A stretch of 64,000 nucleotides of DNA, taken from positions 3,420,759-3,484,758 of the forward strand of contig LR746266.1 in the NCBI GenBank assembly GCA_902729315.2, written 5' to 3'. Of this stretch, positions 12,613 to 25,224 are shown in pieces. Numbering within the stretch: the first letter of the stretch is position 1; each line of letters starts with the position of its first letter. A model generated the notes under the pieces. The model searched no databases. It was not told the origin of the DNA and was given only the letters and a program-made list of their open reading frames with translations. The stretch comes from Spirodela intermedia (Eukaryota; Streptophyta; Magnoliopsida; Alismatales; Araceae). Made by a program: the position numbers and the translations under genes.

Positions 12613-13471
12613 AACCTGTAATTATAGCCTTACTTAGATGTAAAATCGACAGGATTGAGAGAGATAGACCCAGGTGATTGGAAAAGAGAAAGAATAACCA
12701 TACAAGAGCAGAGAGAGATGATAGATGATTTCAGATTAGGTAGACAGAAATAACGATATTGGGCATACGATGAAGAAATAGCCAAGAAAGGAAAGCTTGT
12801 AATGTGATTATGACCATGATGAATGATCGCTGACCGCGTGTCGCATTGTAGGTTTCTGGATTTAACAGGAGTTTTAATTTCCTTCCCTCTCTCTCTCTCT
12901 CTCTCTCTTCCAATCTTCTTGGTTGATGACCCATAATGATCGTTTATTTCCTGCAACTGGGAATGCTGGAGGAAGATTGCCTGTTCCTTGCTAGCCGACG
13001 TCGAAAGCTCCTTTTTCCCAAAGGCGATGCCCCTCTCTCTCCCACTCTCTCTCTGACAAGCGTTTGACAGTCTGGATAGGATTGGCTGACTCGGCAGGAG
13101 AGGGCGATTGGCGGACTTGATTTCAGATGGGTCCCACGGGCCTACTCAGACGCTGACTGAGATGTTAGCAGCACTGGGAATGAAATCCTTTTCTGAGAAT
13201 GCGATACTGCTTCTAGAATGCATTTCCTGTATGTCCTTTTTCTTATTGGGCCCTCCACAGCCCCAGTACCTCTCTCTCTCTCTCTCGCTAGTCTACCTGT
13301 CCACCTTTTCCCGTCGTCCCCACGGGGAACCCTAGCTTCCATCGTCCATCTCTGGCACGGCTTCGTCGAGTTGTAGCGCGCTGCCGGCGGCTTGCGAAGA
13401 TGGTTGGTGACCCGCCCGTTGTCTTTTAGAGCGCCGCGGTGATGTTCCAGCTTGTTGCCTGTGTGCAGTAG
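12612..13471. other. Intergenic, promoter side of the armadillo-repeat gene
   Basis: No coding frame of note. Several CT-rich tracts (12885-12909, 13030-13053, 13268-13286) precede the next gene, as is common in plant 5' regions. Confidence 0.4.
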
Positions 13472-14878
13472 ATGGATGCAGACCGTTCCGAAGTATCAGA
13501 AGGGGATCGGTTGGATCGCCATGTGGATTGGGACCGATTGCTCCGCCACTTCTCCGACGCCGCCACGCGTGGCGCCGAAGATCAGCAATTGAGAGCCTCC
13601 AGAGAATTACGGCGGCTCTGCAAGTACGCACCGGAGCGTGTGCTGAGGGAAACAATCGCTGTTCTCGTCGGCTTGCTTGGGAGCCCCAATTCGGCGGTGC
13701 AGGAAGCCGCTGCACGTTCCTTATCCTGTGTTGCCCGGTGGGGCGGTGGGTCCTTGTGCCCCGTGGTAGGCCAGTCGGGGGCCATCGCTGCGCTCTTACG
13801 GCTGCTGCCGCAAGCCACGGGCGGGCGTGAGAGAAGATTGGCCGAGTGTCTGAGGACTCTCGTTGCCTTCGACAACGGCAATCGGGTGATCCTCGCCAGG
13901 AATGGCGGTTTGGAAGGAATCTTGCATCTGATTCCCCTGTGTGCAGACGAGACAAGGGGATGCCTGTTGGAGGTCCTCAGCGCGGTGGCAATGCTGTGGG
14001 AAGTGAGGCGAGCAATTGTACATACTGGCGGTCTTCCCTTGCTCATCGAAGCTGTCTCCTGCGGGCCAATGACCTCTCGAAGGCGAGCTGCCCATGCCAT
14101 CGGGTTGATGGCGACTGCAAGCAGAGTCCATCATATGCTTGTTGACTGGCGAGTCGTACCAGCACTCTTGGACTTGTTACGGGAGGGTGATCCACAGGCA
14201 AAGCTAACAGCGGCCAATTCTCTCGGCATAATCTCATCTCATGTGGACTACCTACGGCTGGTGGCTCAGGCTGGGGCCATTCCACTGTATGCTGAGCTAC
14301 TGGAAGGGCAAGACGCTCTGGGGAAAGAAATCGCGGAGGATGTTTTCTGTATCTTGGCTGTTGTGGAGGAGAATGCCGTGCTGATTTGTGCTCAGCTGGT
14401 GAAAATCCTCCGAGGAGATGACGAGGATGCAAAAGCTGCAGCTGCAGACGTCCTGTGGGGTCTTTCAGGTCACAACCATTCTTTCTCTGTTATCGGAGAA
14501 TCGGGTGCCATTCCGCTGCTGTTGAGCCTCTTGCAGGAGGGGGGAGACGATGCTAGAGAAAAGGCCTTGGGAGCCATAGTACAGATGAGCTATGACGAGG
14601 CCGACAGGAGGGTCCTGGCAGACGAAGGTGCCATCCCAGTCCTCATTGGTTTGCTGAGGAGTGAATCAGAAGAACTGGAGGATAACGCTATAGAAGCCCT
14701 GGTAAATTTCTCTGAGGACCCCTTCTTGTGCGACAGAGTTTCTGAAGTGTCGGATCATCCGCTCTTCCTAGCAGTTCGAGTTAGGCTTGCCATCATCCGC
14801 AGTTCAGATGAACATCTGATCAGATCTTTGCAGCAGCTATCCGTTGACCACTTTACATCTCATCCAGAGCTAATGTAA
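13472..14878 (+). CDS. Single-exon armadillo-repeat protein (468 residues)
   Basis: An uninterrupted 468-codon frame with no visible introns. After a short acidic N-terminus (about 1-45) it consists of tandem helical repeats typical of armadillo folds: leucine/alanine-rich helices with repeated GAIP-type turns, for example QSGAIAALLRLL, QAGAIPLY, ESGAIPLLLSLL and DEGAIPVLIGLL. There are roughly nine repeats between 55 and 440. There is no U-box, kinase or F-box domain, so this is an ARM-only protein related in sequence style to the ARM half of plant U-box ligases and Vac8-like proteins. It would act as a protein-binding scaffold; the partner is unknown. The first in-frame ATG gives a clean N-terminus. 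Codons are GC-rich compared with the flanks. Confidence 0.9.
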   Translation: MDADRSEVSEGDRLDRHVDWDRLLRHFSDAATRGAEDQQLRASRELRRLCKYAPERVLRETIAVLVGLLGSPNSAVQEAAARSLSCVARWGGGSLCPVVGQSGAIAALLRLLPQATGGRERRLAECLRTLVAFDNGNRVILARNGGLEGILHLIPLCADETRGCLLEVLSAVAMLWEVRRAIVHTGGLPLLIEAVSCGPMTSRRRAAHAIGLMATASRVHHMLVDWRVVPALLDLLREGDPQAKLTAANSLGIISSHVDYLRLVAQAGAIPLYAELLEGQDALGKEIAEDVFCILAVVEENAVLICAQLVKILRGDDEDAKAAAADVLWGLSGHNHSFSVIGESGAIPLLLSLLQEGGDDAREKALGAIVQMSYDEADRRVLADEGAIPVLIGLLRSESEELEDNAIEALVNFSEDPFLCDRVSEVSDHPLFLAVRVRLAIIRSSDEHLIRSLQQLSVDHFTSHPELM

Positions 14879-15459
14879 GATGTTGCTGTGCTCTGTTCTG
14901 TGATGGGTTTCACGTCACTTTTGTCCATACCAATAGGTTAATCGATTCGTTGGTTTATTTATAGATGAGATCATGTCGATATAAGGTGACAACCTTTCAA
15001 TACTAATGTAAATGGGTTGCAGTTCTTACAAACTCTTGCAGGTTTTCCCATTCTGATATTTACAAGGAATCTTATTATTTTAGGTTCGAAGGTCAAATCT
15101 ATCAGAAGTTGCTGAAAGTGGAAAGTGATCCAGTATTTGAATGCGAGTTTAGATAAACACCCATCATGATATTAGATTAAATGAAAGGAGAATTTGAAAA
15201 GAAAGACCTCCGAGAATTTTTAAAAGAAACACTCTCCCTTCCTCCTGTCATCTTCTAAGGCAACCATATTCCCTCAAAGATCAGCAGCCAAAGCCTTATT
15301 TTTTATGAGCTCTGTTATGCTATACTTAAAGTAATTTGGAAGATTTTCCTACTTCCTTCCTTCCATATTAACCATAAGATTTCTGGCAGCTATAGTTGTC
15401 ATCATTCACCCTCAATTCTAACTATCTTTTTCCTTCAGTGTGATTCTGTAAGGACATCG
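14879..15459. other. 3' flank of the armadillo gene, nothing else identified
   Basis: AT-rich DNA with no open frame of note. The 3' UTR and polyadenylation region of the preceding gene should lie here. It ends where a gypsy LTR begins. Confidence 0.4.
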
Positions 15460-16790
15460 TGTCCTAACAAATTCAATCAATAAGGTAAATGAAGCGAACG
15501 AGAAAATGAGGTAGAGGTAACAGCAGGACTAAGAAACCCTAGCCTACGTCCATTGCTTTCCCAAAAGTCCCATAATACTTCTTAATGCTCTAATCTTCTC
15601 CATACCTCCCCCCTTAAGTAGGCTGGTTAGTAACATGGGTTTGGGCCCATTTTCCCCATCTACGATGGGTGAGGCCCAGTGGCCTCACACTGCCCTCTAC
15701 TATGCTGAGCCCCCGAGATGTGTTTCAAGGAAGAGTCAAGGAAGATGTGCTTCATGGAGATTCTTTGGATCTCCAAACCTTGTGCTGTTTTACAGACATT
15801 CAGCAGCTCTTTTGGTTTTACCTTCCAAGTTAGATCACAATCCAGGTGGGTCTACTCGCCTCGTGGATTTATGTGGTTGTTGGTAGTTAGAGTTGGTAGG
15901 CAGTCACTCTCACTCGCTCTAGGATCGAGAATGGCTCGAACAACTTGGGGCATAGCTTCTCATATTGGTGGTGTGCGAGTGACTTCATGTGATAAGGTTT
16001 GAGCTTGAGATATACTCGGTGACATACCATGAACAAGAGACTCTTGTCACATTTGATTTGTATGTTTTTTTCATTCGTGCTTGGGCTTGGGTGACGTGTT
16101 CCTTAAGGAGATCCAACATGCCATCATGTTCCTCAAGATCCTCCACAACCTCCTTCAGTGGAAACAATTGAGATCTCATCGAAATAATTGGTGGCGGATC
16201 TCTACCATGGAAAGCATGAAAGGGGATTTTATACTATAGCTCTACCTACCCATGGCAGCCATTGACCCCAACTATTGGGTTTTTCAAAGGAGAAACACTA
16301 CATATACGTTTTTAGGCAGCAGTTGACTTACTCTAACTATCCATCCATCCATCCATGGGTGAAAGGATGTGATGTGCTTGAGGTTCATCCCCTAAAATAA
16401 CTAGACTTCCTCCCAAACTTGATCATAATCAAAGATGATGGATTTAGGAATACCATGCAGCTGAATCACTTCCCTAACAAAGAAATTAGTTATGTTTTCT
16501 GTTAAGAAGTGATGCCTTCAATTAATGATGTGACTATATTTGGTGACGTGATCCAGCATCACCAAGATAGAGTTTTTGTTACTCGATGTTGATAAGTCCA
16601 TCGTCAAGTCCATCGTCAAGTCCTCCCACACTTGGTTTGAGATGAGTAAAAAAATATAGCACTCTAATAGTCAGGGTTGCATCAGTCTTATGTTGGTGGT
16701 AGATGGTGCACTTAGCCACATGCTCCACAGTGCAAGTCTTCATTCCCCATCAATAGAAGTTCTAGGCAATACGTCTATAGGTCTAGAAGA
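15460..16790 (-). mobile_element. Truncated Ty3/gypsy element: 3' LTR plus integrase remnant
   Basis: On the minus strand this reads as the integrase end of a gypsy polyprotein, followed by an LTR. Around 16380-16500 the decayed frame contains an HGIPKSI-type core (REVIQLHGIPKS). At 15985-16179 is the LKEHVTQAQARMKK stretch typical of the integrase C-terminus, and after a frameshift comes VYLKLKPY. 15460-15689 is an LTR: it ends in TG on the minus strand and is clearly similar to 46791-47016. Many stops and frameshifts make it non-functional. The 5' part (gag to RNase H) is missing. Confidence 0.75.
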
Positions 16791-16799
16791 AGCTCAAGT

Positions 16800-18028
16800 G
16801 ACCTCTAATTTTAGTTAATAAATTAAAATTAAATATTTTAATTATTTCATTTATAAACAAAGAAAATAAAAGTTTATCCATCGTACTCATTTTAAACTCA
16901 TCTTTCATGGTATTTGCAAATACTTACATGATATTTTTTCTTCCCTAGATCTAAAAACTCCATCTTTTCACTTTTTTTCATTTCTGAATTATATATACAA
17001 GTGCTATATATACAGTTCTGACCAAAAAGTATATATTTTCTTTTTTTCAGTAAATAGAGTGATTTTTACACTCCATCTTTTAAAATTATTTTCTAATGAA
17101 AAAGACATCAATCTGTCATACAATGCTCTACAAATATGCTTGAGTCTATATAATATCTTTTCTAATTTCAAAACATGATTAGGATATTCTAAATTCAGGA
17201 AACTAAAATTTTGACTTAAATATAATTTTTATTAACTTTTTATTTAAAAATACAACTTTCACATTTAAAAATAAAACTATACTATTATGACATATATACA
17301 CTAAAAAACACTATACAAATAAATGCAACTTGTAAGAGTAAAAATCCATTATTAACTTGTGGAACACTACTCTTATGATCCGTACAACAAGAAGAAGAAA
17401 AGAACAGAAGAATTAACTCACACCAGGAGCACTGGTGATAGTAGAGGCTCCATTAGATCAGAAAGAATATAGGAGAATTCTCACCAAGAACCCAAAGAGC
17501 AAATCCATGATCTTTGCCTTTAAAGCACTCACCCAAACCCAACAAGAGATTTTCTCTTGGAACCTATCCCAAGCTCTACCTAATGACATGCATATATGAG
17601 GCAGGGCTCTCTATTTATAGGCTCATAGGATGACCTCAATAAACATTTCATAGGCAGGCCTCAAGAAAGTGCCCTAAAAGCTTACCCATATGCAGCTATT
17701 TCTATGGGAAACATTCAACTAAGTTGTTTCCTCCTTTGTCCACTGGAACCAGTCCATTCATTATTGGGCCAATTCTATCTATCCCAATCTACCCACAAAT
17801 GGGCCACTCGTGTCAGTGATAACTGGTTCACGAAAGTATTGTTTCTCCCTCTCATAGACGGCTTTGCCTCCCTCCTTCATCAAATGTGGTGATTAAATGG
17901 GCAATTAGAAAAGACAAGGCACATTAATGATTAATCTATATATTTTCTATGATCTACACAAATACTGTTATCTTATGAATGCATCGATTCAAATCAATAA
18001 GCAAACAAAAACATATGAATAAATAATG
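16800..18028 (-). mobile_element. Decayed LTR-retroelement fragment, probably copia type
   Basis: 16840-17300 is AT-rich DNA that aligns by eye with 35920-36490, so both are copies of one dispersed element. 17340-18000 has LTR-like composition and carries a TATAAATAG box on the minus strand (plus-strand positions about 17611-17620). No intact frame remains. The orientation and copia assignment rest on the TATA box and general resemblance, and are tentative. Confidence 0.4.
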
Positions 18029-18049
18029 CCCCCCCCCCCGCGCCCCCCC
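18029..18049. repeat. Poly-C tract
   Basis: Twenty-one bases, almost all C, with one GCG interruption. Such runs are mutation-prone and hard to sequence. Confidence 0.9.
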
Positions 18050-18173
18050 TCAGGTCTATAATGGGCCCTACCCACTGGATCGATTGAGCTCCTCAGTAGG
18101 GTGTTCCCTGCGTGAAGGAAGAGTGTAGAAAACATTCGCTTTCCCGTGGAATCGCCGGTCCGATCCTAACTAG

Positions 18174-18186
18174 TGGGTATCAGAGC
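18174..18186 (+). promoter_or_regulatory. Primer binding site of the GC-rich element
   Basis: TGGGTATCAGAGC differs by one inserted G from the plant initiator-tRNA-Met primer binding site TGGTATCAGAGC. It marks the junction between a 5' LTR and internal DNA in plus orientation. Confidence 0.6.
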
Positions 18187-18629
18187 GCAGGTGAGACCAG
18201 CGTAGATGGGTATAGTTTTGTTCGAGTGGGAGCTCTGGCGGCCGTGGAGGACGCTCGCGGCGGAGGGAGCAACCACGGTGGCCTCCGAAGCCGCAGTGCC
18301 CCCGCGGCTAGATGCCGCGCAATGGTCCGCACGGCTGGAGGCGCGCGGTGGCGTACAGTGCCGTGTGGAGCGGCACCAGTTCTTCAGGAGGAGCCGCATG
18401 AGAAGCGCGCACTGGAGCGTAGCCGCGCTGATGGTTTGTGTTGGTTTGGCGCTAAACTGTGTCGGACAGGGGGAGTTCCCCGTGTGGGAATCGTGCAAGC
18501 GATGCACGCTGGAACGACGTGGAACAGTGCCGGGCGGCTACGGTCGCAGGTGGCCTGAGCGAGGACGCTCGCTGGATAGCCAGGCGAGGATACTCGCGGA
18601 ATGGTTGGACGACGACGGTCGTGGATCGG

Positions 18630-19096
18630 TGATGAATACCCCAGTTGGACCGGCCAATGCCCTTGGCCGAGAAGGTTGATGAACCCCGAGAATCACCAAG
18701 TCAGGAGAGGATCCTCAACCTCCGGGAAAGGGAGGAGCTTAGGGAAGGGAAGGACATACTGAGGGGGGTGGTAGGGGATAAGAGCTCTCGCAAGAACTCT
18801 TCAACAGGCGCCTCTTCGAGATGGCGGGTCTCCGGCAATCCTCCTCCGTTTCTCGTTCTTGAGTTCCTTATAGTCGCGGTCCACCGGTTCGCCGTAGCCT
18901 TTCTGTCGCCGATGTCTCCTTGGTCGGTTACCGGCCCAACCATCCCTGCTGTCCGTTAGGCAGATCCCAACGTACGCCGGCCGCGGACGACCGTTCGGCT
19001 GCCACTTGCACAAGATCCGTGTAAGCGTATCACTCCTGCAGCCGTATCCAGGATCTCGGCCCACGTGGATGATTAGTTGAGGTTATGGCCTCAACA
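18630..19096 (-). repeat. Gypsy 3' LTR
   Basis: Aligns with 28024-28414. It has an extra segment of about 110 bp (roughly 18950-19060) that is absent from the other LTR, and lacks about 40 bp found there. The upper end TGTTGAGG abuts a polypurine-like GATGACAAGG stretch on the minus strand. Confidence 0.9.
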
Positions 19097-19653
19097 ATGC
19101 ACCTTGTCATCAAGGTGAAAGTCTGGGAACTGTCGGAAACGGGTGCTTCAGCGGTGAGAAATGAGCATGCTTGCTGAGCCGGTCGATGATCACCATCACT
19201 ATGTTAAACCCTTGAGACGGCGGCTTGCCTTCCACGAAAGTCCAAGGTGATGTCCACCCAAATTCTATATAGAATGGGGAGTGGTTGGAGTAGTACCGCC
19301 AGAGATAAATTTTCGGACTTATTCTACTGTCAGGCTGAGCAGCTGGCGACGTAGTGCCAGATTTGGCGTTTCATTCCCTTCCGCATGACTTTTTGCTTTA
19401 TTCTTATGTATGTGCAGTGAAACCCCGAGTGTCCACCGGTGTGGGAGTCATATAATTCTTGTAGGATGGCCGGAATGAGCGGGACTGCTCTGAAATCAAC
19501 AGTTGCCCCTTCTGGAATATCAGTTCGTCCTGCACCACATACGTTGGCCATCTCTCCAACTAATGACGAAGCTGGTTTTGCAGGTTTGATAAGTATGATG
19601 ATGTCATGGTCTAGCAGTTCCAGCTGTGACACTTGGAATTCCTGAAGCCACAC
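19097..19653 (-). pseudogene. Gypsy RNase H-integrase junction, integrase truncated
   Basis: 19653-19330 carries the HTGGHSGFHCTY and VASCSA signature of the integrase zinc-binding region. Below it, across frameshifts, is the start of the catalytic core ([20 protein letters not shown]). The core stops about 50 bp later at the polypurine tract of the 3' LTR, so most of the core and the C-terminal domain are deleted. Confidence 0.75.
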
Positions 19654-20342
19654 ACTATTGGAGGCTCACGACAAATCATCCGCCGCTCGATTCCTTGTTT
19701 CGACTTTATATTGAATTTCGAATTGAAGATCAACAATTTAGATATCTACTTTTGATATTTTGACAGTACATGTCGCTACAAAATAAATCTTAAGCTCCCT
19801 TGGTCTGTGAAAATGAATTACCCACCCAATAGGTAATAATTCCACTTAAGAGTTACCAATACGATAGTCACCAGTTCACGGTCATAAATGGCCATGAATT
19901 TCCTAACGGTGGACAGTCCTTGGCTGAGCTATGTGACTGGCCTCCACCTCTGCATTAGGATGGCTCCCACGCCCCTGTTCGACGTGTCTGCTTTCGATTC
20001 AAATGTCATCAAAAAATTCAGCAATGCAAGGACTATAGCGAAGGTCAACGCATGCTTGAGCTGTTGGAACGCTTCTTCTGCTTCTTTTCCCCACAAGAAT
20101 GCATCGCATTTTAGTTACTGGGTTAGGCTGCAAGAGATTGACACGTATCCTGCAATAAATCACCGATAGTAACCTGACATGCCCAAAAATCATCACAACT
20201 CGTGGAGATTCATGAAGGTAGGCCACTTCTACATGGCTTGGATCTTCCCCGGGTCCATCTCGACCCCTAAAACAGAAATCCAATGCCCGAGGTAGGCAAT
20301 CTGATGTTGCTCAAAGAAGCACTTCTTCAGATGAATTCATTG

Positions 20343-20665
20343 CTAATGTTGGTCCAGAATTTTTAATACTGAACTCAAATGGCCTTCGTGCTTCTCAGGA
20401 CCTTGGCTGTAGATTAGAATATCAACAAAGAAAATTAAGTTCATCAGTGCTTGAAAGGTGGTGGAAATGTTGGTGAGCTCAAAGGACATTACGAGAAACT
20501 CGTAATGTCCTTCGTGAGTGCGGAACATCATTTTCAGGACGTCCTTTGCCTTAATGTGAATTTGGTGACACCCTGCTTTTAAATCAAGTTTGGAGAAGAC
20601 CTTCACGTAGTGGAGCTCGTCTATGAGTTCTGGCACCACTAGAATGAGAAAGTGATCATAAATTG
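20343..20665 (-). pseudogene. Gypsy reverse transcriptase, remainder (3' of the copia insertion)
   Basis: Resumes with DHFLIL...ELIDELHYVKVFSKLDLKAG, then a FRTHEGHYEFLVM segment and FQALMN. The catalytic box has lost its second acidic pair: FFVDILIYS appears where FFDDILIYS is usual, and the piece between FQALMN and it is deleted. This split is the direct evidence that the copia element landed in the RT gene. Confidence 0.8.
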
Positions 20666-21266
20666 TGTAAGAAAAAATATGCAAACACATGATTACAATA
20701 ACAACGAAAATTTAATTTCTAAATATCAATAAGAAAAAATAGAAGAGAAATCACTAAACTATCAAGAATCCTAATGAGAAAAAAACTTCAACCAAACACC
20801 TCTAATTCATGTCTCAATGTACTTGAGATGACTCACACACTAGAGAGTCAATAATAAACTCTTATCTCCTTCTATAAGGATTTTACTTACGATAAAAAAG
20901 AGAGAAGATACCAAGAAAAAGAATAAAATTGATAGAGAGAGACAATAGACTCAAGAGAAAAATTATTGTCCATCGTACTTAAAAAAGAAGAAATACATAC
21001 CCTATTTAAAAAAACCAAGAAAAGATAACTACTTCTTAAAAGGAAGCATCTTGATCTATGTGTAGTCGAGCCCACACATCTCATATGTGATGATTGCAAC
21101 CACCCTCGTTCTCTGTCTGCACAACCCTCGAACAAGTCATAAAGGTTGAGGTGACTATTGTGTCACCACCCCTTACTCCTCGCACGCCTCCTGAGCAAGT
21201 CAAATGAGAGAGCTCTCTCTCATATCTCCCCAAAGGGTCAGCCATGATGGATTGACACCGTCAACA
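20666..21266 (-). repeat. Copia 3' LTR
   Basis: About 600 bp, similar along its whole length to 25225-25858. Shared blocks include CTCAATGTACTTGAGATGAC and CAACCACCCTCGTTCT. Confidence 0.9.
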
Positions 21267-21871
21267 AACTCCACCTTGGCAGCCATCATTGCTGCACCCG
21301 GAATCGACGTCTGTCCATATTACAAGTTCTCTACGTTCTATAAGGTACCTACAATATGAATCAAATTCAAATAATGTTTGAACTTCTCTAATGTGATGAC
21401 CTTCGTTAACATTTTCGCATCATTCTCCTCCATGTGAATCTTCTCTAGATAGATATCTCTAGAATTTACCAACTCACGGATCTTATGATATCGCACATCA
21501 ATATGCTATGATAGACTTGATTATTTGTTAAGCAAATAGCACTCTAACTATCATAATGCAGAGAAACTTCACCTTGTTAGATCTCAAGTTTGTTCAATAA
21601 TCTCTTCAACTACAAGAATTTCTTGGCCGCTTCAATAGTTGTCAAGTACTCCGCCTTAGTTGTAGATAATGTAATAGTAGTCTGAAGTGTAGACTTTTAA
21701 CTAATAGGTTCACTAGTCACAATAAAAATATATCATAAATCTTTGACCATCAAAATCCTTAGTAAAATCTGCATCAACAAAGTCAATAATAGAAAGTCAA
21801 CTTTGTCGGTCAAAATTATTTTCAAAATCTAAAGAACTCTTTAGATATCAGATAATCTACTTCACTACACT

Positions 21872-22111
21872 CTAATGTTCCTTTCTTAAATTACTCTTAA
21901 ACTTGTTCACAAGCTCAACTGCATGAGCAATATCTAATCTAGTACAAATAATAGCATACATGAGAGAACCAACTATACTAACATAAAGAATTTGCTTTAT
22001 TTCAGTAATATTTTCCTCAGATGTTGGACAGTGAGTAGTAGATAATCTGAAATGACTAATTAGAGGAGTGCTTACTATTTTAACATTACTCATGTCAAAC
22101 AGATCCACCAC
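21872..22111 (-). pseudogene. Copia reverse transcriptase/RNase H linker remnant
   Basis: Contains YVSIVGSLMYA and TRLDIAHAVELV, the conserved block just after the copia RT active site. Upstream DNA to about 22860 is decayed RT with many stops. Confidence 0.75.
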
Positions 22112-23237
22112 CTTCGAGAGATAACTACTCTAATTCAATCATAGTTGACCTAACTCTTAGTCTCTATAGATTTTCATGTCAAGAATCTTTTTTGCCACTT
22201 CAAAATTCTTCATATCAAATTTCTTATACAATAGTGCCTTCATATCAAAATAGAGTATTAAAATAATCAAAAAATCATCATTATAAGTCTTCATATAAGT
22301 ATAACAATCAAAATCGTACTTCATGTATTAAATCTTCATCATATAAGAGTCAAACTTTTTATATTGTTGTCTTGATAACTACTTTAATGCATAAAGAGAT
22401 TTCTTCAATTGACAAACAAGATATTTTAACTCTTATATAATGAAACTTTCTAGCTACTACATGTAAATAATCTTTTCTAAACCTCCATGAAAGAATGTTA
22501 TCTTCACATCTAATTGCTCAAGCTTCATATCTTCATGTGCGACAATGACTAACACCAAGCAAATAAACATGTACTTTACAACATGTAAAATATTTGTATA
22601 TAATTAATTTTTTATTTTTATGTAAAGTCTTTTACAACAAGCCTTACCTTGTACTGTGACTGATCATCATCAATCATCAGTAACTTCTTCTTGTACACTC
22701 ATTTGTACCCAATAGCTCGTTTCCTTACAAGAAGATCTACTAATTCTCAAGTGTGGTTCTTGTCTAAAGATACTCGCTCCTCAGATATCGCTTACATTAA
22801 CTTCTCTTTTCATAATAATTAATTATCTCTTAAAAAGTTGTGGGCTTGTCATCTTTTATAAATAATACAAAGACAACATAACTATCAAGGGGAGTAAGAG
22901 GCTTACTTCACACTTACTCCATCTAATAGTAATATAATTAGGAAATCTGATGATTCTACAATTCAATCTTCATTCACAATAAAACTAGGAGGACTTTGCA
23001 CAATCTCCACCTCTAGCCTTACTTTGTCTACAACTCGAATATCATTAGATTTTTGAACCTTCTATTTTATAGAAATAGACTTCAACATATGATCTTAATC
23101 AAAAATCATATCCTTAATTGAAAATAACTTTCTTCGCTTCTAAAGTTGATATCCTTTCACGTCACATCATTACAAAAGTCGATAGCTCTTCATGTCATCG
23201 TTATAGCCTAAGAAGATATATTTTTTTAATTTTGAAT

Positions 23238-23810
23238 TTAGCTTCGATCTCTCATCAACAAGTGTAAGAATCTTGAACATCTAACTATATGTAAATTCGA
23301 ATAGTTAATAGGCTTTTCAGTCCATACCTCTTCAACAACTTTCTCATCAATAGTAGAATTTGGTGATCTATTCACCAAATAAACTATCATACTCACAATT
23401 TTCACCCAGAATTTCTTAGGTAAGTTAACATTCAACCATAAATATCGTGTTCTTTCAGCAATTGTACTATTCATCCGCTCAACAACACCATTTTACTATG
23501 AAGTCTTATTCACTGTATAATGACGTTGAATACCATGCTCATCACAAAATTGATCAAATTTAAAATTCTTAAATTTTGTACCATTGTTAGTCTGCAAGAC
23601 TTTGATCTTTCTCTCCGTCTAATTTTCTACATTCGCACACTAAGTGTTGAACTTTGTAAATACTTCAGACTTATGTTTCAAGAAAAATATCTAGACTTTT
23701 CTAAAAAAAAATATCAACAAAAGTAAAAAAATATCGAGCATTATCCATCAACATCACATCAACTAGACCACACATATCTGAATGAACATAATTAAGCACA
23801 CCACCCATAT
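23238..23810 (-). pseudogene. Copia integrase remnant
   Basis: About 23800-23700 carries the start of the core (HSDMCG, then ARYFFTFVD). 23474-23238 carries the later NSTIAERTRYLWLN and FWVKIV...YLVNRSPN segments. Frameshifts lie between them. Confidence 0.75.
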
Positions 23811-24494
23811 CATACTTTGCTACTTTAAATGTCACCCTATATTATTTTCCCGTGATATAGTACTTGTAAAAATTCAATTTATAAGTTCTCACACTAGGTA
23901 GTAATCTTTATACATGTAGCTTCTACATACATATCTCACTCATATGACCCAATCGCAAGTGTCATAAAAGTATATCATCAATTATGGAATCATCTGATGT
24001 CGTAACACAAACTCTACCTACAATAATACTCCCCTCAAGTTTATAAATATTTGCTCGTTGACATCTTCACTTCATCACAACAAGTGATCCTTATTTAATC
24101 TTGAGGATCTTATTCTCTTTTTTGAGGCAACATCCATTCACTCATAATAATTCCAAATAAAATCAAATTTTGATGTAATGTTGGAATATGACAAATATTT
24201 TTCAACTCTCGAACCACTCTATCAAATATTTGAACCTTCACCAAACCAATGCCCACAACTTCGCAAGCTGAATTATTTCTCGTAGAAATAATTTTTGTTG
24301 CACCCCTTTATGAGTCAAACTAGTTAGTATTAAGATACATATGATAAGAACAACTAGTATAAAGAATCTGTGTTCGATAACTTCTCAACTATAACAAGCT
24401 CATAATAAACTTCACTATCTTCTCTATCTTCAACCTTCGTAATATTAGTCAAATTAGATTCATCTTATGTTGTCTTATTACTCTGATTTTTCAG

Positions 24495-24853
24495 ACAATC
24501 TCTTTGTAAGTGTCCTATCTCATGACATTTGTGACAAGTTTAATTTTTCAATCAATTTGTTTATGACTTTCACAATCTTTTTCATCCTTCACATATAAAC
24601 CTTTATCACAAGCCTTACCAAGATTCTTCTTCTAATGATAATACTCTATCAATGAATCAATAACATCTTCAAGAACATGTGTTGTACTGCCATACAATAA
24701 GGTCATAACAAGATGATCATATGAATTAGGGAGAGAAATAAGCAGAATAATAACTTTGTTCTCATTAGAAAAATTCGATTCCATACAAAATAAGTCATTA
24801 AGTAATTGATTAAAATAATCAATATGGGATATTAAATCATCTCCATTTGACAT
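24495..24853 (-). pseudogene. Copia gag remnant with intact zinc knuckle
   Basis: 24853-24632 resembles the copia gag capsid (LPNSYDHLVMTLLYG and LEDV). 24536-24495 encodes a complete C-x2-C-x4-H-x4-C knuckle (CHKCHEIGHLQRDC), although the frame around it is broken. Confidence 0.75.
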
Positions 24854-25224
24854 GTGTAACCCAAATAGCTTTTCTTCAATATCGATTTACTCATCATCGA
24901 CTTTGGTACACATCGTTTCTCTAACTTCTTCCAAAAAAAATTTGAATTGTATTCATGCATGACCTATTGAAGAGCCTAATTAAATAAGACATGTATGAAT
25001 AAAACTTTCAACCTTCTTTTCTATTATCTCTCAATCATCAACACTGATCTTGTCTGACTTTGGACCATCCAAAGTCTTATACAAGACAATCTACAACAAT
25101 GCATTATACACATGATTCTTCTAGAGATTTAAGCTAAAAAATTTATCTAATTTCTAGATGTTAATATGTACCTTAAAAGTTATAGTAAGTTCAGAAATAA
25201 TAAAATCAATACTTTGATATTACT

